Source: Kryptolebias marmoratus (lineage: Eukaryota; Chordata; Actinopteri; Cyprinodontiformes; Rivulidae). Taken from it: DNA of 64,000 nucleotides. The DNA lies in assembly GCF_001649575.2 (NCBI RefSeq), contig NC_051443.1:14718810-14782809 (forward strand), given 5' to 3'. Under the pieces are notes generated by a model that was given only the letters and a program-made list of their open reading frames with translations, ran no database searches and was not told the DNA's origin. Positions 26,901-38,900 of this stretch are shown piece by piece (position 1 is the first letter of the stretch; each line of letters begins with the position of its first letter). Both the position numbers and the translations under genes were made by a program.

Positions 26901-29900
26901 ATTATTACTTTATTTTTTCCTCTTCTGCTCTGCACAGAGATGTAATAATAGAGTGAGTGTGCATTACCTCATTAATGTCTGTGTCAATACAAAAGCAGAC
27001 AGGAAAGACAGCTTTTTATCCTGCCTAAATGTGCGCCCCNCTAAAATGACTGGCACCGCTTTTTCAGGAAAGAAGCGTACAGTGACATCTCATAGCTGCA
27101 AAAAAAGAAGTAAAAAAAAATAGAAACGAGGAGGGATTGTCATATTACTCACTGATTTTTAGTGTGAAAGAAAGGGAATCAAACTTTTTGCTGAATTAAA
27201 CTGCAGTTGGGACTATTTTTAAAACTTGGTGCTGTAAGCAAACTGTCTGCCTGCGATGTCAACCCAAGGTCTGTTAATTTAATGACAGATGGAGAGGTTT
27301 GTGAAACTTATGACAAAAAGGCAACTTTTGATCATGTCGAAAAAAAAACCCATAAAATATTGCTGCCATTCTTTTTTTTTACTGTTCATTCATTTATGTT
27401 AACCGACCTCATCAGTATAGATGTCACTTTTGATTAAAAACCTGAAATCATATTTCTAATCTTTTAGATTTTTAATTTTAGCAGCCATAATGTCAGCAAA
27501 ATGTGAAATTTGAATGTTGCATTTGTTTTTGTCATAAGATATACACTTTTTCCTGATTGTTTATATTCATTCACTATAAAAGACAATACATTTTGTGAAG
27601 TCATTCAATTTTTAAACTTCATTTTAACACAAGAATCTTGATATACGAGTGAATATTTTCTTTACTTGACAGATCAATCCCAGTGTTTCAGCTGGAAGTT
27701 CATACTGCTTCCAGGCTTCCAACACTTCTCTAAAATTACATTAGTGTAACAGAACTGAATTTGCGCTGTAATAATAAAATCTTTGAATATATAATTGAGT
27801 ATTTTGAACTCATAAATATGTTAACTCAGTTAAAATGTGTCACTGACAATTTTTTTTTTAATCCCTTTTTAGGACTCGAAAATATTTGGTTTAGATGTCG
27901 CTAAACCAGCGATTGTGGTTCTCACATCTACAGACTCTTCATATGTAATGCTCAACTTCAGCAGGAACGCACAATTATATGTGAGTATTGTGTTTTCTAA
28001 ATTACCTTGTGTGTTGCTTTACTACCTTTTTTTTCTGTCTGGACATGTGTAATTTTATTACTGGAGCTAAAATTGATCATAGCGGTTCATCCAAATGTTA
28101 TTTTATGAGCCTTACATTGCAGTCAGTTTCACATTTCAATGTTATGTACATAGAAATTTTTAGTTATTTGTAAGCAATAAAAGGAACAGCAGCTAGATGT
28201 GGCACTTCTGGCAAGAATATTATAATTTATCTGCCAGTGTTACAATGTAATAAGAAATCGATGGCAATGAAGGTCGCAGCAATCTATTTTTGTCTTGTAC
28301 CTGATCTGACTAGCTGTTGATTTGTTAATTTGGTCAGAATTAAATAATTTCTCCAAACTGTGGTTGTTCAATGACAGGTAAGACAACAGGTAAGACACTA
28401 ATTATTCATAACCTTTTTTCAGAACCCCACCTCAAAAGATCTAAACTGTCTCTACATTCCTCAACCTACAATTATCATAAACATTTGAATAAACCCATTT
28501 TGGACTTCATATGAAATCCTAGGGTTGTAGACAATTCAGTAAAAGAAGTTTGTTTTTAGTAATGTATAATTTTTTTAATTTACTGTCTAGTGCCAGCTGT
28601 TTTACATACAGTCAAGCTGACACAGCGGTGCAGCTCCATAAGCCGTTAAAAAAGACAGAAAAACATGTTGATTTTCTCTGGATGTTCCCCAGTGGCTTCT
28701 TCATGAGAGGCAGTTTTTGTTTTAGTGTTTTTACCATCCACGCTATAAAAATAGTAAGAGACTCTTCAGGGTGGCCAATAACAAGAGGGGATGATGGTAT
28801 TGACTGTAAAATTAATGTTCCAATGAAACAAGAGATTCTGACTTTTATGCACTCTTCACAGATTATATATGTGAGCTCAGCGCAGGAAGGCCGCAAAACC
28901 TTTAATTAACAGCAGTTTAAACAACTTAATGATACTGTTAAAGGTAGAAAGTGCTGAATTCTAGAAAAATAACCAATTATTGTTAGTAATAAAAGATCAT
29001 TTTCTCTAACGGGAACCCTAGTTTATTAAAATCTAATGATAAAACATAACTTCCAAAAGAAAGGAGTGTCAGCTCAAATAGATGCGGACATTTAGATTTA
29101 TGAAAAGTTTTAATAGATATTATCAAACCAGTTTTAAAGTAGAAGAGGCTTTGATATGTTTGGCAATGTTTACCAGCACTGTAGTTAATCAGAAGATACA
29201 GTTAACATGCTCAAACATGAAGAAAGGCGAACACATTATGGAATATCATAGCCAACCAATCAACACGATGACACTGCATCGCTGCCGACAATTACTGATA
29301 TGCTGACAGCAGTGTGGTACCACATCCTGTATCATGTCCTGTTGAGAGCCTGGACAACGTCGCCTGTGACTGCAGGATGTTTTTGTGGGATGAGCTGTTA
29401 TCACTAGGGGGATAATAGTGCTTTGCTGCAGATTGCAGTGGAAGTGAATCAACATCTGTTCAGCTTCAGAGAAAGTACGTCACCAGCTTGACAGCTTGCT
29501 TCAGTGTCACAGCGCTTCTTGGCCTCCCAAGGCTGACCTGAATACACACGGCTGTTAAAAAAACCATATTGGATATGACAGTTTGCAGCTTGCCAAAGAA
29601 TAGTCTTCTCATTTCACTTTCTGAGAAATATGATTACTTGTAGTATACTGTAGCTTGTAGAATATAACTATTAATGTGAGAAAATTTCTTCAGAATTACT
29701 AAATTTATTGTTTTTATTTATTTATTTTTCTTCCCATCCATCTTTTAAACTCTTCCCCATCTGCTGCGACTGGCTTTCCTGCTCTCCCGATCGTAGTTCC
29801 CCTTCACACTATATTTGATTCCGTGTCAATCAAATATTTATGCAGAAAGACAGATGACTCCCTCTGGCGTACTTGGCTCACACCATTTGTTCTGCTTTGT

Positions 29901-32900
29901 GACACAAAGGCGCACACACAAAATGCTCCGGCGCAGGCCAGGTTCGGGCTTTTTTGTAATTCAAAAAGCGTACACACTTCATGATCTCTAACAGAATGAT
30001 TTACAGACATCACAGGTGCTTTTTTTAAAACTCTCTTCTTAAGACGTTCAAGCATTTTGTATGCTGTGTTGTCCTCTTTCTTCAAACACCCAGGGTTATG
30101 CTTTGTTTTCCTAGCATTTTGCTGTGAATGAAACACAGATGCGGCACAAGAGGCTGAGTATGTCCATTCAGCAGATTGAAAGAAATAAAAGCTGCTCAGG
30201 GTTTTATTCGTTTTTTTAAGTTTTTAATGTCTTTGGTTGATGATGTCTACTATCAGCGCTTGTGATCAGAGGTCTACATACACTCTTTTTGAGCATGAAT
30301 GACATATTATTTTGGGGCTTTTTACAGGGTGGAATGATTGAATTTATTGAAGATCTAACCTACATAGATTCAAATTATACATACAGGCTCAAATATATGA
30401 CCCCTCCACACTTAGATTTTGTGAAATGTCCCTTACAAGTTGCACTATGATTACACACATAATTCACAAATTTTCAATAGGACTGAGGTCAGGACTGTGA
30501 GAAGGCCATTCCAGAAGTGTAATGTTAGACTGGTTAATCCATTCAGAAACTAGTTTTGATGTGCGGAGAATCATTGTCCTATTGGAACACACAGTTCTAT
30601 TCAGATTTCAAGCTGTTGATCTGAAGTCAAGTTAAACATTTTGGAGGTAATCCTCCTTCTTCATTAGAAGTATGTACCACAGCATAATGCTACCACTCCA
30701 TGCTTAACAGCAGGTACTGTGTTCTTAGGTTTGCGAGCCTCACCTTGACTGTCCAAACATTTGTCTTGTCATTGTGACCAAATTGTTAAATTTTTGTCTT
30801 ATCTGACCATAAACATTTCAGAAGGCATGGGGCTTGTCCATGTGGGCAGCTGCAAATTTCAGCAAAGCTTGTTTAACCTCTCAGCCCATGATGTAAAACT
30901 AGCTTCACTGTGGACAGTGAACAGGTGTTCCAATAGTTTCCAGTTCAGTCTTATTGGTTCCTGGTTTGTTCTTCATCATCCTAATAAGGGATCTTTTATC
31001 TGATGAGGGCAGATGAGTACTAGTCAATCCAATAATACTGTCAAAAAAATCCTTTTTATATTGGCTAAAAGAAACTGCCAGCTGCAGTCAATCATGATCA
31101 CCAATGAGACATAAATATGACTCGGCCATGTCAAAATAAAATAAATTTTAGAACTTTCAGAACCACTTATTAAAAGAAATTGAGGTGGACAAATGCACAT
31201 TTTTAGCCTGAAATATAATTTTAGCCCAGCGTGGGTTAAAGACAATCCACAGTAAATTTTAACTTGTGTCCCCAATTATTGCTTTTAAAAATCAGTGAAG
31301 TTCTATGCTGTATAGCCATTCCATCCTGGCAACAGAATAATTAAAGTGAACCATTAAACTCCCCAAAACATTATGACATTCATGCTCATGATGAGTTTAT
31401 GTAAAGTTTCAACTGCAACTGTTTCTAGGACATTCTGTTTTCTTATTCGTGGATAACTGAACACAAAATCCATTATTTCCCACTGGCTCAGACGAGGAAA
31501 CTGCAGTGTCTAGTCGATGGGATGGATGTATATATTTATACCTTGTATGGAGCCAGATTCCAGCCGACTGTGGTGACGCACAAAGCTAAAAAAGGTCCCA
31601 TTTCCTGGCCCCAGTCAGGAAGCAAAGGAAAGACCTTGGCTCCAACAGGGTTGTGCAACTGGGCTCGTGGACACTTAACCATAATAAACATTTCTTTTTA
31701 ACTGAGCCCTACTCAGAGAATAGAGGGACAGTTGGGTGGAGAGTAAGAAAAAGGAGAATGAGAGAATAACATGTGAAAGTGAAAACACAAATGTTGAGCC
31801 TTAAGGTGGACATATATGAAGCGGAATAACCTCTGGATTATTGTAGTTGTATTTAAAAAAAACTAAATACTGTTGTTTTGTGTTGTGTTTTTCAGATGCG
31901 TAACAGTTCCTTAATTACTCTGTATGGTAAATTTGACAAAGTTCAGAGGGAAGAGTTCCCTACTGAAAATGAGGAGCTGGTCAAATGGGCAGAAGAGAAG
32001 TTTGGGGGTGTGACTTCATTCACAACTGTTCGCAATCCGAGAAGCATCAAACTGACAGGAGTACAAGGTGAGACATATACTTATTTCTTCTTGGTTGCAT
32101 TGATTACCATATTCTGTAAGGAAATAATTTGTGTAAAATATAGACAGACAACATAAAGTCATAAAGTCATAGAAAAAAAAAACAGACGACACAGCCGTAC
32201 TTTAAAGCACTTTTGGGATTCCTGAAAGTGTTTCAAATTTATCAGCTTTGACACAATGTTTTTCATCTCAGATATGCTATCTGCATCTCTGTTTGGTATG
32301 AAACTGCATGTTTGGTGCTGAAGAAAACAAAGTAATTACAGTCGGTATTCTGAGAGTCTGCAGTGTGGTACTCAGGGATGGATGCTGCGCTGTTTCCAGA
32401 GCTCCCTCGATAACATTCATCATCAGAAACTTTTTCTTATTCTAAGTATGCATTTAAATCCTTTTTGATGTACTCACTGAACACAACACCATACTCTAAG
32501 ATTCCCATCAATGCACCAAAAAGTTTTTTTTGGTAATGTAAACTTCAATTTTCTATGAGAAGAAATCTTTGATTTAAAATATTTTCATTTAGCTTTGTTG
32601 GACTGCAGTCAGATAAATTTAAAACTATATAAGCAGCTACTAAAACAAATTTTAAAGCTCAGTAAGTCAAATGCATTTATACAAGTTTATCATACAAGAA
32701 TAATTCAACTTGTGAGCAAAAACCTTTGCACTGGTAAAATACTGGGACCTTAACAGGACATTACCAGTGTTGAAGAGACATTTCAGTCTCCAGTAAATAA
32801 ATATACATATTTTTATGATCTGTGTTTTTATTTATCTTTCCTACTTTCTGTTTGCATCACTGCACTGTTAGAGATGTCACTGTTGAGAAATGATGTTGTG

Positions 32901-35900
32901 ATTTAAAATCATCCACAAAATATGTGAAATATTTTCTTTCCACTCAAAAAAAGTTGCTCTTGATAGTGTAATCTGAAGTAATCATAGTTGCATGTGTTTT
33001 TGGCTAAGTTGTAAAGTGAGGTAATAGATAAGAAATAACTATAAATCTTTATCACCAAAGTGATGGGCTCATTTTTTTTTTCAAACCCAAATGTAAAAAA
33101 ATAAAAGTGTGTGTTAGAAAACTCTAACTATGATAAAGAACAGTTGTTGAAGATGGTTATTCAGCCACATTTTAGTTTAATATTTACTTTTGGACGTCTT
33201 CTTTTCTGGTAAAGTTTAGAAACAACATTTCAGAGCCTATAGACTAATGAGGGCAGCCAGTTTTTTCTGATTCATTATGCCTGTGGGAGCACTTAATAAA
33301 GTAACTATGGAGTTAGAGCTAAGTCCGAGTCATCTGCAGATGACATTATGGGTGTCATGAATGGAGGGTGTGTGGAGGAGTTGGACCCAAATGCAGGCAA
33401 AGTCTACAGGTGAGCAGGCTGTCTGGAAAATCATACATTATTTGTTTTAACTGTAGAATCCAACATAAATTCCACTTAGGACATACAGCAGAAGGAACTA
33501 ACAAATTTGTAAGGTTCTGATGACAAGCATCTGGCAAAGAACTAGGAACTATATTTACAGAGGCAAGTGGAAATAGCCCGCAGGTGAGTTGATTACAAAC
33601 AGAAACCTTGTGTGGTGAAGAGACAGGATGTAACTTCACCAAAATTTCAAGGCAATCTACTTTATGAAAATCAAACAGATAGCAAGATCCAAGACATTGT
33701 GAAATACCTACAACTCATGAATACAAATCATTAATACAGAAAACAAGGCAAAATTGAACAAATCAAAAAATAGAAACCATTAAACCAAGATAACTAGGCC
33801 CCTTTTCCAGCAACAAACACACTCAGTTGCAAGTTACCAATGTTTTTTGCAAGAATACAATTGGTTTCCACCACATCTGTTATGGGTGTTTATGAAAATG
33901 ACCCTGCATGGAAAAGTGGGTAAAAAATGGATGGATGGATGGATGGATGGATGGACGGACGGATGGACAGATGATGGATGGATGGAACATGCAACCTTCA
34001 GTACAGGAAGAAATTTTGACACAAAGACAACATTTTGCATCTGCAAGTCTTTGCCCTCTTTAAATTCCAACTCTATAAACTTCACAATCTCACGCTCATC
34101 TGTGTAAATATTTACTTCTGTACAACCATGTGTTTTTTAGTTTCTTATTTTATGAAAAATAAAAAATAAAATTGCCATATCAATTATATGTGACAAAATG
34201 GGTAATTCTGAGTCCAAAATTTTCAAAAGTCGGCAGTTCACAACAAAATGTACAGCCACTAAGAGCAGAAAAAGTCCTGTATTTGGAGGAAGCCTCAGTC
34301 TGAGTCAGTGTATTTGAGTTTGTGTTGAACTTTCTTTTAGCCAAGATGTCATAGCACTTCCAAACATATCTGGAAGCTACGGACAACTGGACCACACATA
34401 GAGGCTCAAAAACAAAGTCAAAGTGATCAGGCATGGCTGACAAAGGGTAAAAATTAAGGATAACACAATGATATACTTTTATCAGGGACAGCAGCAGGTT
34501 GCTCCCTGTAAACACAATTATATCAGAGTAAAGCCTTCTTAAGGCGGTCTAAGCTAAAGAAAAGCTTTGGTAATGCTTAAATTGTGATAGCTCCTCTTAT
34601 TTGACCATTATTTCTTTTCCTCTCTTGCTGTCAGCATTTTTAGGGGAATTAGGTTTTAATCTTTTTATGATTTTCCTGTCCTTGTCATAGTTAGTAAGTG
34701 ACAAATTAAATTAAACAACCACATCTGGAACAATTTCCTTGACATACGTTTCTGTAAAATTGATGGCAGTTTATTTTTAGAACTACTGATCTCTTAGTTA
34801 GACTGCATAATGCATGTGTATTAGTTTAGAGTTTTATAACAACCCGATTTGTGCTCTAACAGTTATGAATCACCAGTTAAACATGAATTGTTTGTGGGGT
34901 TTTTTTCAGGAACCAAACCCGGTCCTACCAATTGTACTCTTGAAAATGAAGACACGTCAAAGAAGCACTTTTTGGAGCTTGACACAAGTCTTGCTTGGCT
35001 CAGCACTTGCACCCCACACCCACAAAATGCTGGCAAAGATGAGATTCATATCATAAACATCCCAGAGCGTTTCAACGTTGGGTAAAGCTTGTACTTTTTA
35101 AAGCAGGTTTTTTTTTATTATTATTGGCAAAGTTTATCTTGTAATATCGTGTTTTATATTTCATAGCAATGTGTCCCTGCTTTTGAAGACACTGACGACC
35201 AAAGTGTTCCTGAGAGGCCCCCCGGGCACCACATGGACCATCATCAGTTCACAAATAACCATGATTGGTGTAAGTTTACTTATAAACTTCAGGAATCCAA
35301 ATCACAAAAATGTGACATGGTTTGGTATCAGGACAAATACTCAACACTCTATACACACATTGCTTTTAAAATAATAAGACGTTTGGAATGCATTATTTTG
35401 TTTGCATGACAAACTGTTCTTTTTTTCTGTCATTTTGTGAAAATATGCCTATTATTGAGTACATGCAAAGACAGTTCTACATTACCATCAATTTAGGTTT
35501 GTCCTCTTTTGTTCTACAGTCCAACAATTACGTCCTGCTGCACCCATTCATGCACGGAATCCAACCGTTGGACAAATTTATACTGATGAATGATCGGGCA
35601 GATGATGTGCAGAAGACGGCTTTAAGTTATTTTTCAGCCAGTGATTTCGCCAGCTACACAGAAGTCAAAATAAATGAACCCTTTGTTTTCCTGGTGCTTG
35701 GAAAAGAAAACAATGCTGGAGGTACGAGTTCTGTTTTTGTTCATATTAGAGTAAAACACAATTATGTTGAAAAATAATAATAAAAAATAGAGCAAATTGT
35801 GTACTGCAAAACCTTATAGCACACTTCAAGGGGTAGTTCAGCTCTTTTGAAGTAAAAGTTATAAATAATTGATTGTTGTTGGAGATGGCTCTTTGAATGA

Positions 35901-38900
35901 CTTCTGATTGGACAAATAGAGTTTAATTTTGTACCACTAACCCTAGTGGTACATGCGAACACTATCGAGCTTTAAACCCTGGTCATTTTTGCATAACAGG
36001 GTTATTACAGCAGAAATCTTATAACATTCCTGTTAAAGGTGCATCAGGCTTCAATAGGAGTGCTACAGTTTTCTGTTTCTGTCACTATTTTTCCTTTCCA
36101 AACACCATACAGATCAACATGAATAAGACTTTAACGTAAATTTATTGGCAGTGTAAGCTTATAAACTGAACCTCGAAGGAAGATATATACATATATATTC
36201 AAGATGGGAAATGTTTTAAGACAGCAGCAATCATTTTTGGTCTTAGCCCCCTCAGACTGGCCATGAGTTCATCAGTTTAGTCAGAATTAAACTCTCCCCA
36301 CCCCCCACCCTCTCTAAAATGAGGCCATTCAAAGAGTTATCTACAACAAATAATGTTTATATCATTTAAAACCTTTCCACAAAACCCCACTTCAAATTAT
36401 CTGAACTTTTGCTTAAATGTCTAGTACGCAAAGTTGGAAAATGTGTTGAAACATGGGCAAAAATGATTTTAGTCATTTACATTATTATCCCCATTGCATT
36501 TTAGAGATGTCTCCCACAACTACGGAAACAATGCAACAACCAAATATTCCCACGACGACTGATCCCCCTCATCAGATGCCTCTGAAGATGCAGTTTTACA
36601 CCTCCCCAGACTACTATTTACCTTTGAATCCAGACACCAAAGTGCCGAGTGACAAGAGAGTCTATGCAGAGGTAAGAAGCAGTTCAAAAGTTTGCTTGTA
36701 TTTAATGTAAACATTTTACCATCTTACTTTTTTATTAAATAGAAAATTGTGTACATTTGCATAGTGCTGCACTATTTGTAGTGACACAGAATGAGACAGA
36801 GGGGCAAAGTTGTTGCACGTGCATAGCTTACAGATACAAGTTGTTAAAATATACTGCAGAAAAGTTCCAAAAAGAGAACATTAGATTTATTCTGACACCA
36901 CAGAGTTGGGGGGCCTGTTAGTTCTTGGAAATTGTTGATGATGATTGGGGTTTTTATTTATAGCTCATTGTTTCTTTAGCAGATAATGAGTTCACTTCTT
37001 CTCGTAAGGCTTTTATCAGGAGGTCTCTGAGAGCCTGAGATGCAGCATCTCTGCTCTGGTTGGCAACTTGTGTGTGCCAGTGAAATCAAAAACTGCCTCT
37101 TTTCATTTAGACTAAATGAAGATTAATAGTTGCTTACTAAAGGATAATACCAGCCTTGATCCCTGCGGTCTACCTATAAACAGGCTGAGCCAAGGAAACT
37201 TGCTAATGTCATCCTGGTCACTCTGCAACAAACTATCAAGCTTTCACTTTAAAAAAATAAATAAATAAAAAGACATTAAACTAATAACCTTAATCAGCTA
37301 ATGTGCAAGTAGGCTAAATGCTGTTTTTCTTTCAAAATTAAGTTGTTGTTACTTCTCTCTTTCTTTTAGATTTCTGGGAGGACTTTAGGGGGCATGGTAT
37401 TGACTGTCAAGGTGATTAGGTGCTTAGTGAGCACCAAGGGCTCCCGCTCTGTTGAGAAAGAACTGCCCTTCATCCCAGAGCGCTGCTCCGTGGAATCCTG
37501 TCACAACAGCACCAGACTCAGCTTCTCCTTGGATCATCTCCAAGAGCAGACGTCCACCAAATGGGTCCTGGAGTGCTCGGTCAAACTTTGCCACGGCAAG
37601 GTAGGAATTCATCCAACATTTTTGATGCAACACCAAAAATAAAGTAGAAATAGATTTTTAATTGCAATCACAATATACTGAAGTGTGGAAACATTTGAAC
37701 AGTGGAACTTTTTTCCTTTTCCTGTGTATACAAAGTAATAATAAATATACAGATATAAAATGAATATGAGCTTAAAAGTGCTGACTCTCCTTTTTAATTT
37801 ACGAATATTTACATTTAAATTGGAGAAAAGGCTTTGGAAATTATAGCTGTAATACACAGAACAATCTTTTTTTTTCTGGGCCTCAAATATGATTGGACAA
37901 ATTACCATAACCATGAATAAAATGTCCATTTTTTACACCGTTTGAGGAATCCTTCATAGGCAGTCCCTGCCTGAAATCTGGAACCTATGGAAATCACTAC
38001 AAAGGGACTCCTCCTCTGTTAAGCTTTGCCAGGACTTTACCTCAGTCCTCTGCAGTTGTGTGTCTGTGGGTCTTTCTACTTTTAGTTTAATATTTACTTA
38101 GCAAGTGAAATGCAGACTGATAGGGTTATTGACTCGGCCACTGAAGAGTCTTCCACTTTTTGCTCCTTCAAACATTTCTGCATTGCTTTCATGGTCTATT
38201 TTAGGTCATTGTCCATCTGCACTATAAAGGGCTGTCCAATCAACTTTGCTGCGTTTGGCTGGATCTGAGCAGACAGTATAAGCCCTCCACACTCCAGAAT
38301 GCCTTTACCTTTTGTCATATCATAAATAAATAAATACTAAGTTAGCCAGTGCCTTCGGAAGCCATTCCAACATAATACCTCAATGTGTTTTTCAGACAAT
38401 GCTGTATGTTTCAGACTACGAGCTGTTCTATGTTTTATTTTTTTATTGTTCCCTATCATTGAAGAACAAGTTGATCTTGAGTGGTGTTGGATTTGTTCAA
38501 TGTTGTTCTAATCAGTTTTTTTCTGTTCTTGAGGCATCTTATTCCATTGCACCTTGAAGTAAACGCTCCGTATTTCTTCATGGAAAGTCCCCTTTAAATG
38601 TTAGACTAGTCTAATGAGACTGTCTACTTCCTGGAGTGTTTTTCATGTGTGTGGATGGTGTTAATGAGTTTCTCTTAACCATACAAAAAGGTTCTTGAAA
38701 CCACCCTTGTTGCCTTCCATCCAAGCCACATCAGTGTCTTCTTATTTTCTAAAACTGCATCTAATGTTTCTGCTGCTTTTTAATGATTTGTTTTGTTTTG
38801 CAGCCTAAAAATGCTCTGGTTTTTACTTGTGCTGTCAACTACATTGATAATGTGTTTTAGGTTCACAGCTGCAACTTTTAAATGCAAAGGCGAAACTTGG

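Larger units (their letters stand above)
20004..27872 (+). other. eng: eng intron 2 (about 7.9 kb)
   Basis: GTAAGC to TTTTTAG. Contains the repeat at 21569-21930, a long poly(A)/(TA)n tract at 23888, element Y copy 1 at 25772 and one unknown base at 27040. No exon or other gene is supported. Confidence 0.85.
27981..31895 (+). other. eng: eng intron 3 (about 3.9 kb)
   Basis: GTGAGT to TTTTCAG. Holds TIR element Z copy D and a Tc1-like fossil. The rest is unique AT-rich DNA. Confidence 0.85.
32068..34909 (+). other. eng: eng intron 4 (about 2.8 kb)
   Basis: GTGAGA to TTTTCAG. Includes a dispersed repeat at 33349-33640 and a GGAT microsatellite; otherwise nothing recognised. Confidence 0.85.

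Noticed and set aside
36507..36510. Alternative acceptor two bases downstream at exon 8
   Set aside because: It shifts the frame; only the upstream AG joins exon 7 to the Thr/Pro hinge and ZP-C frame.
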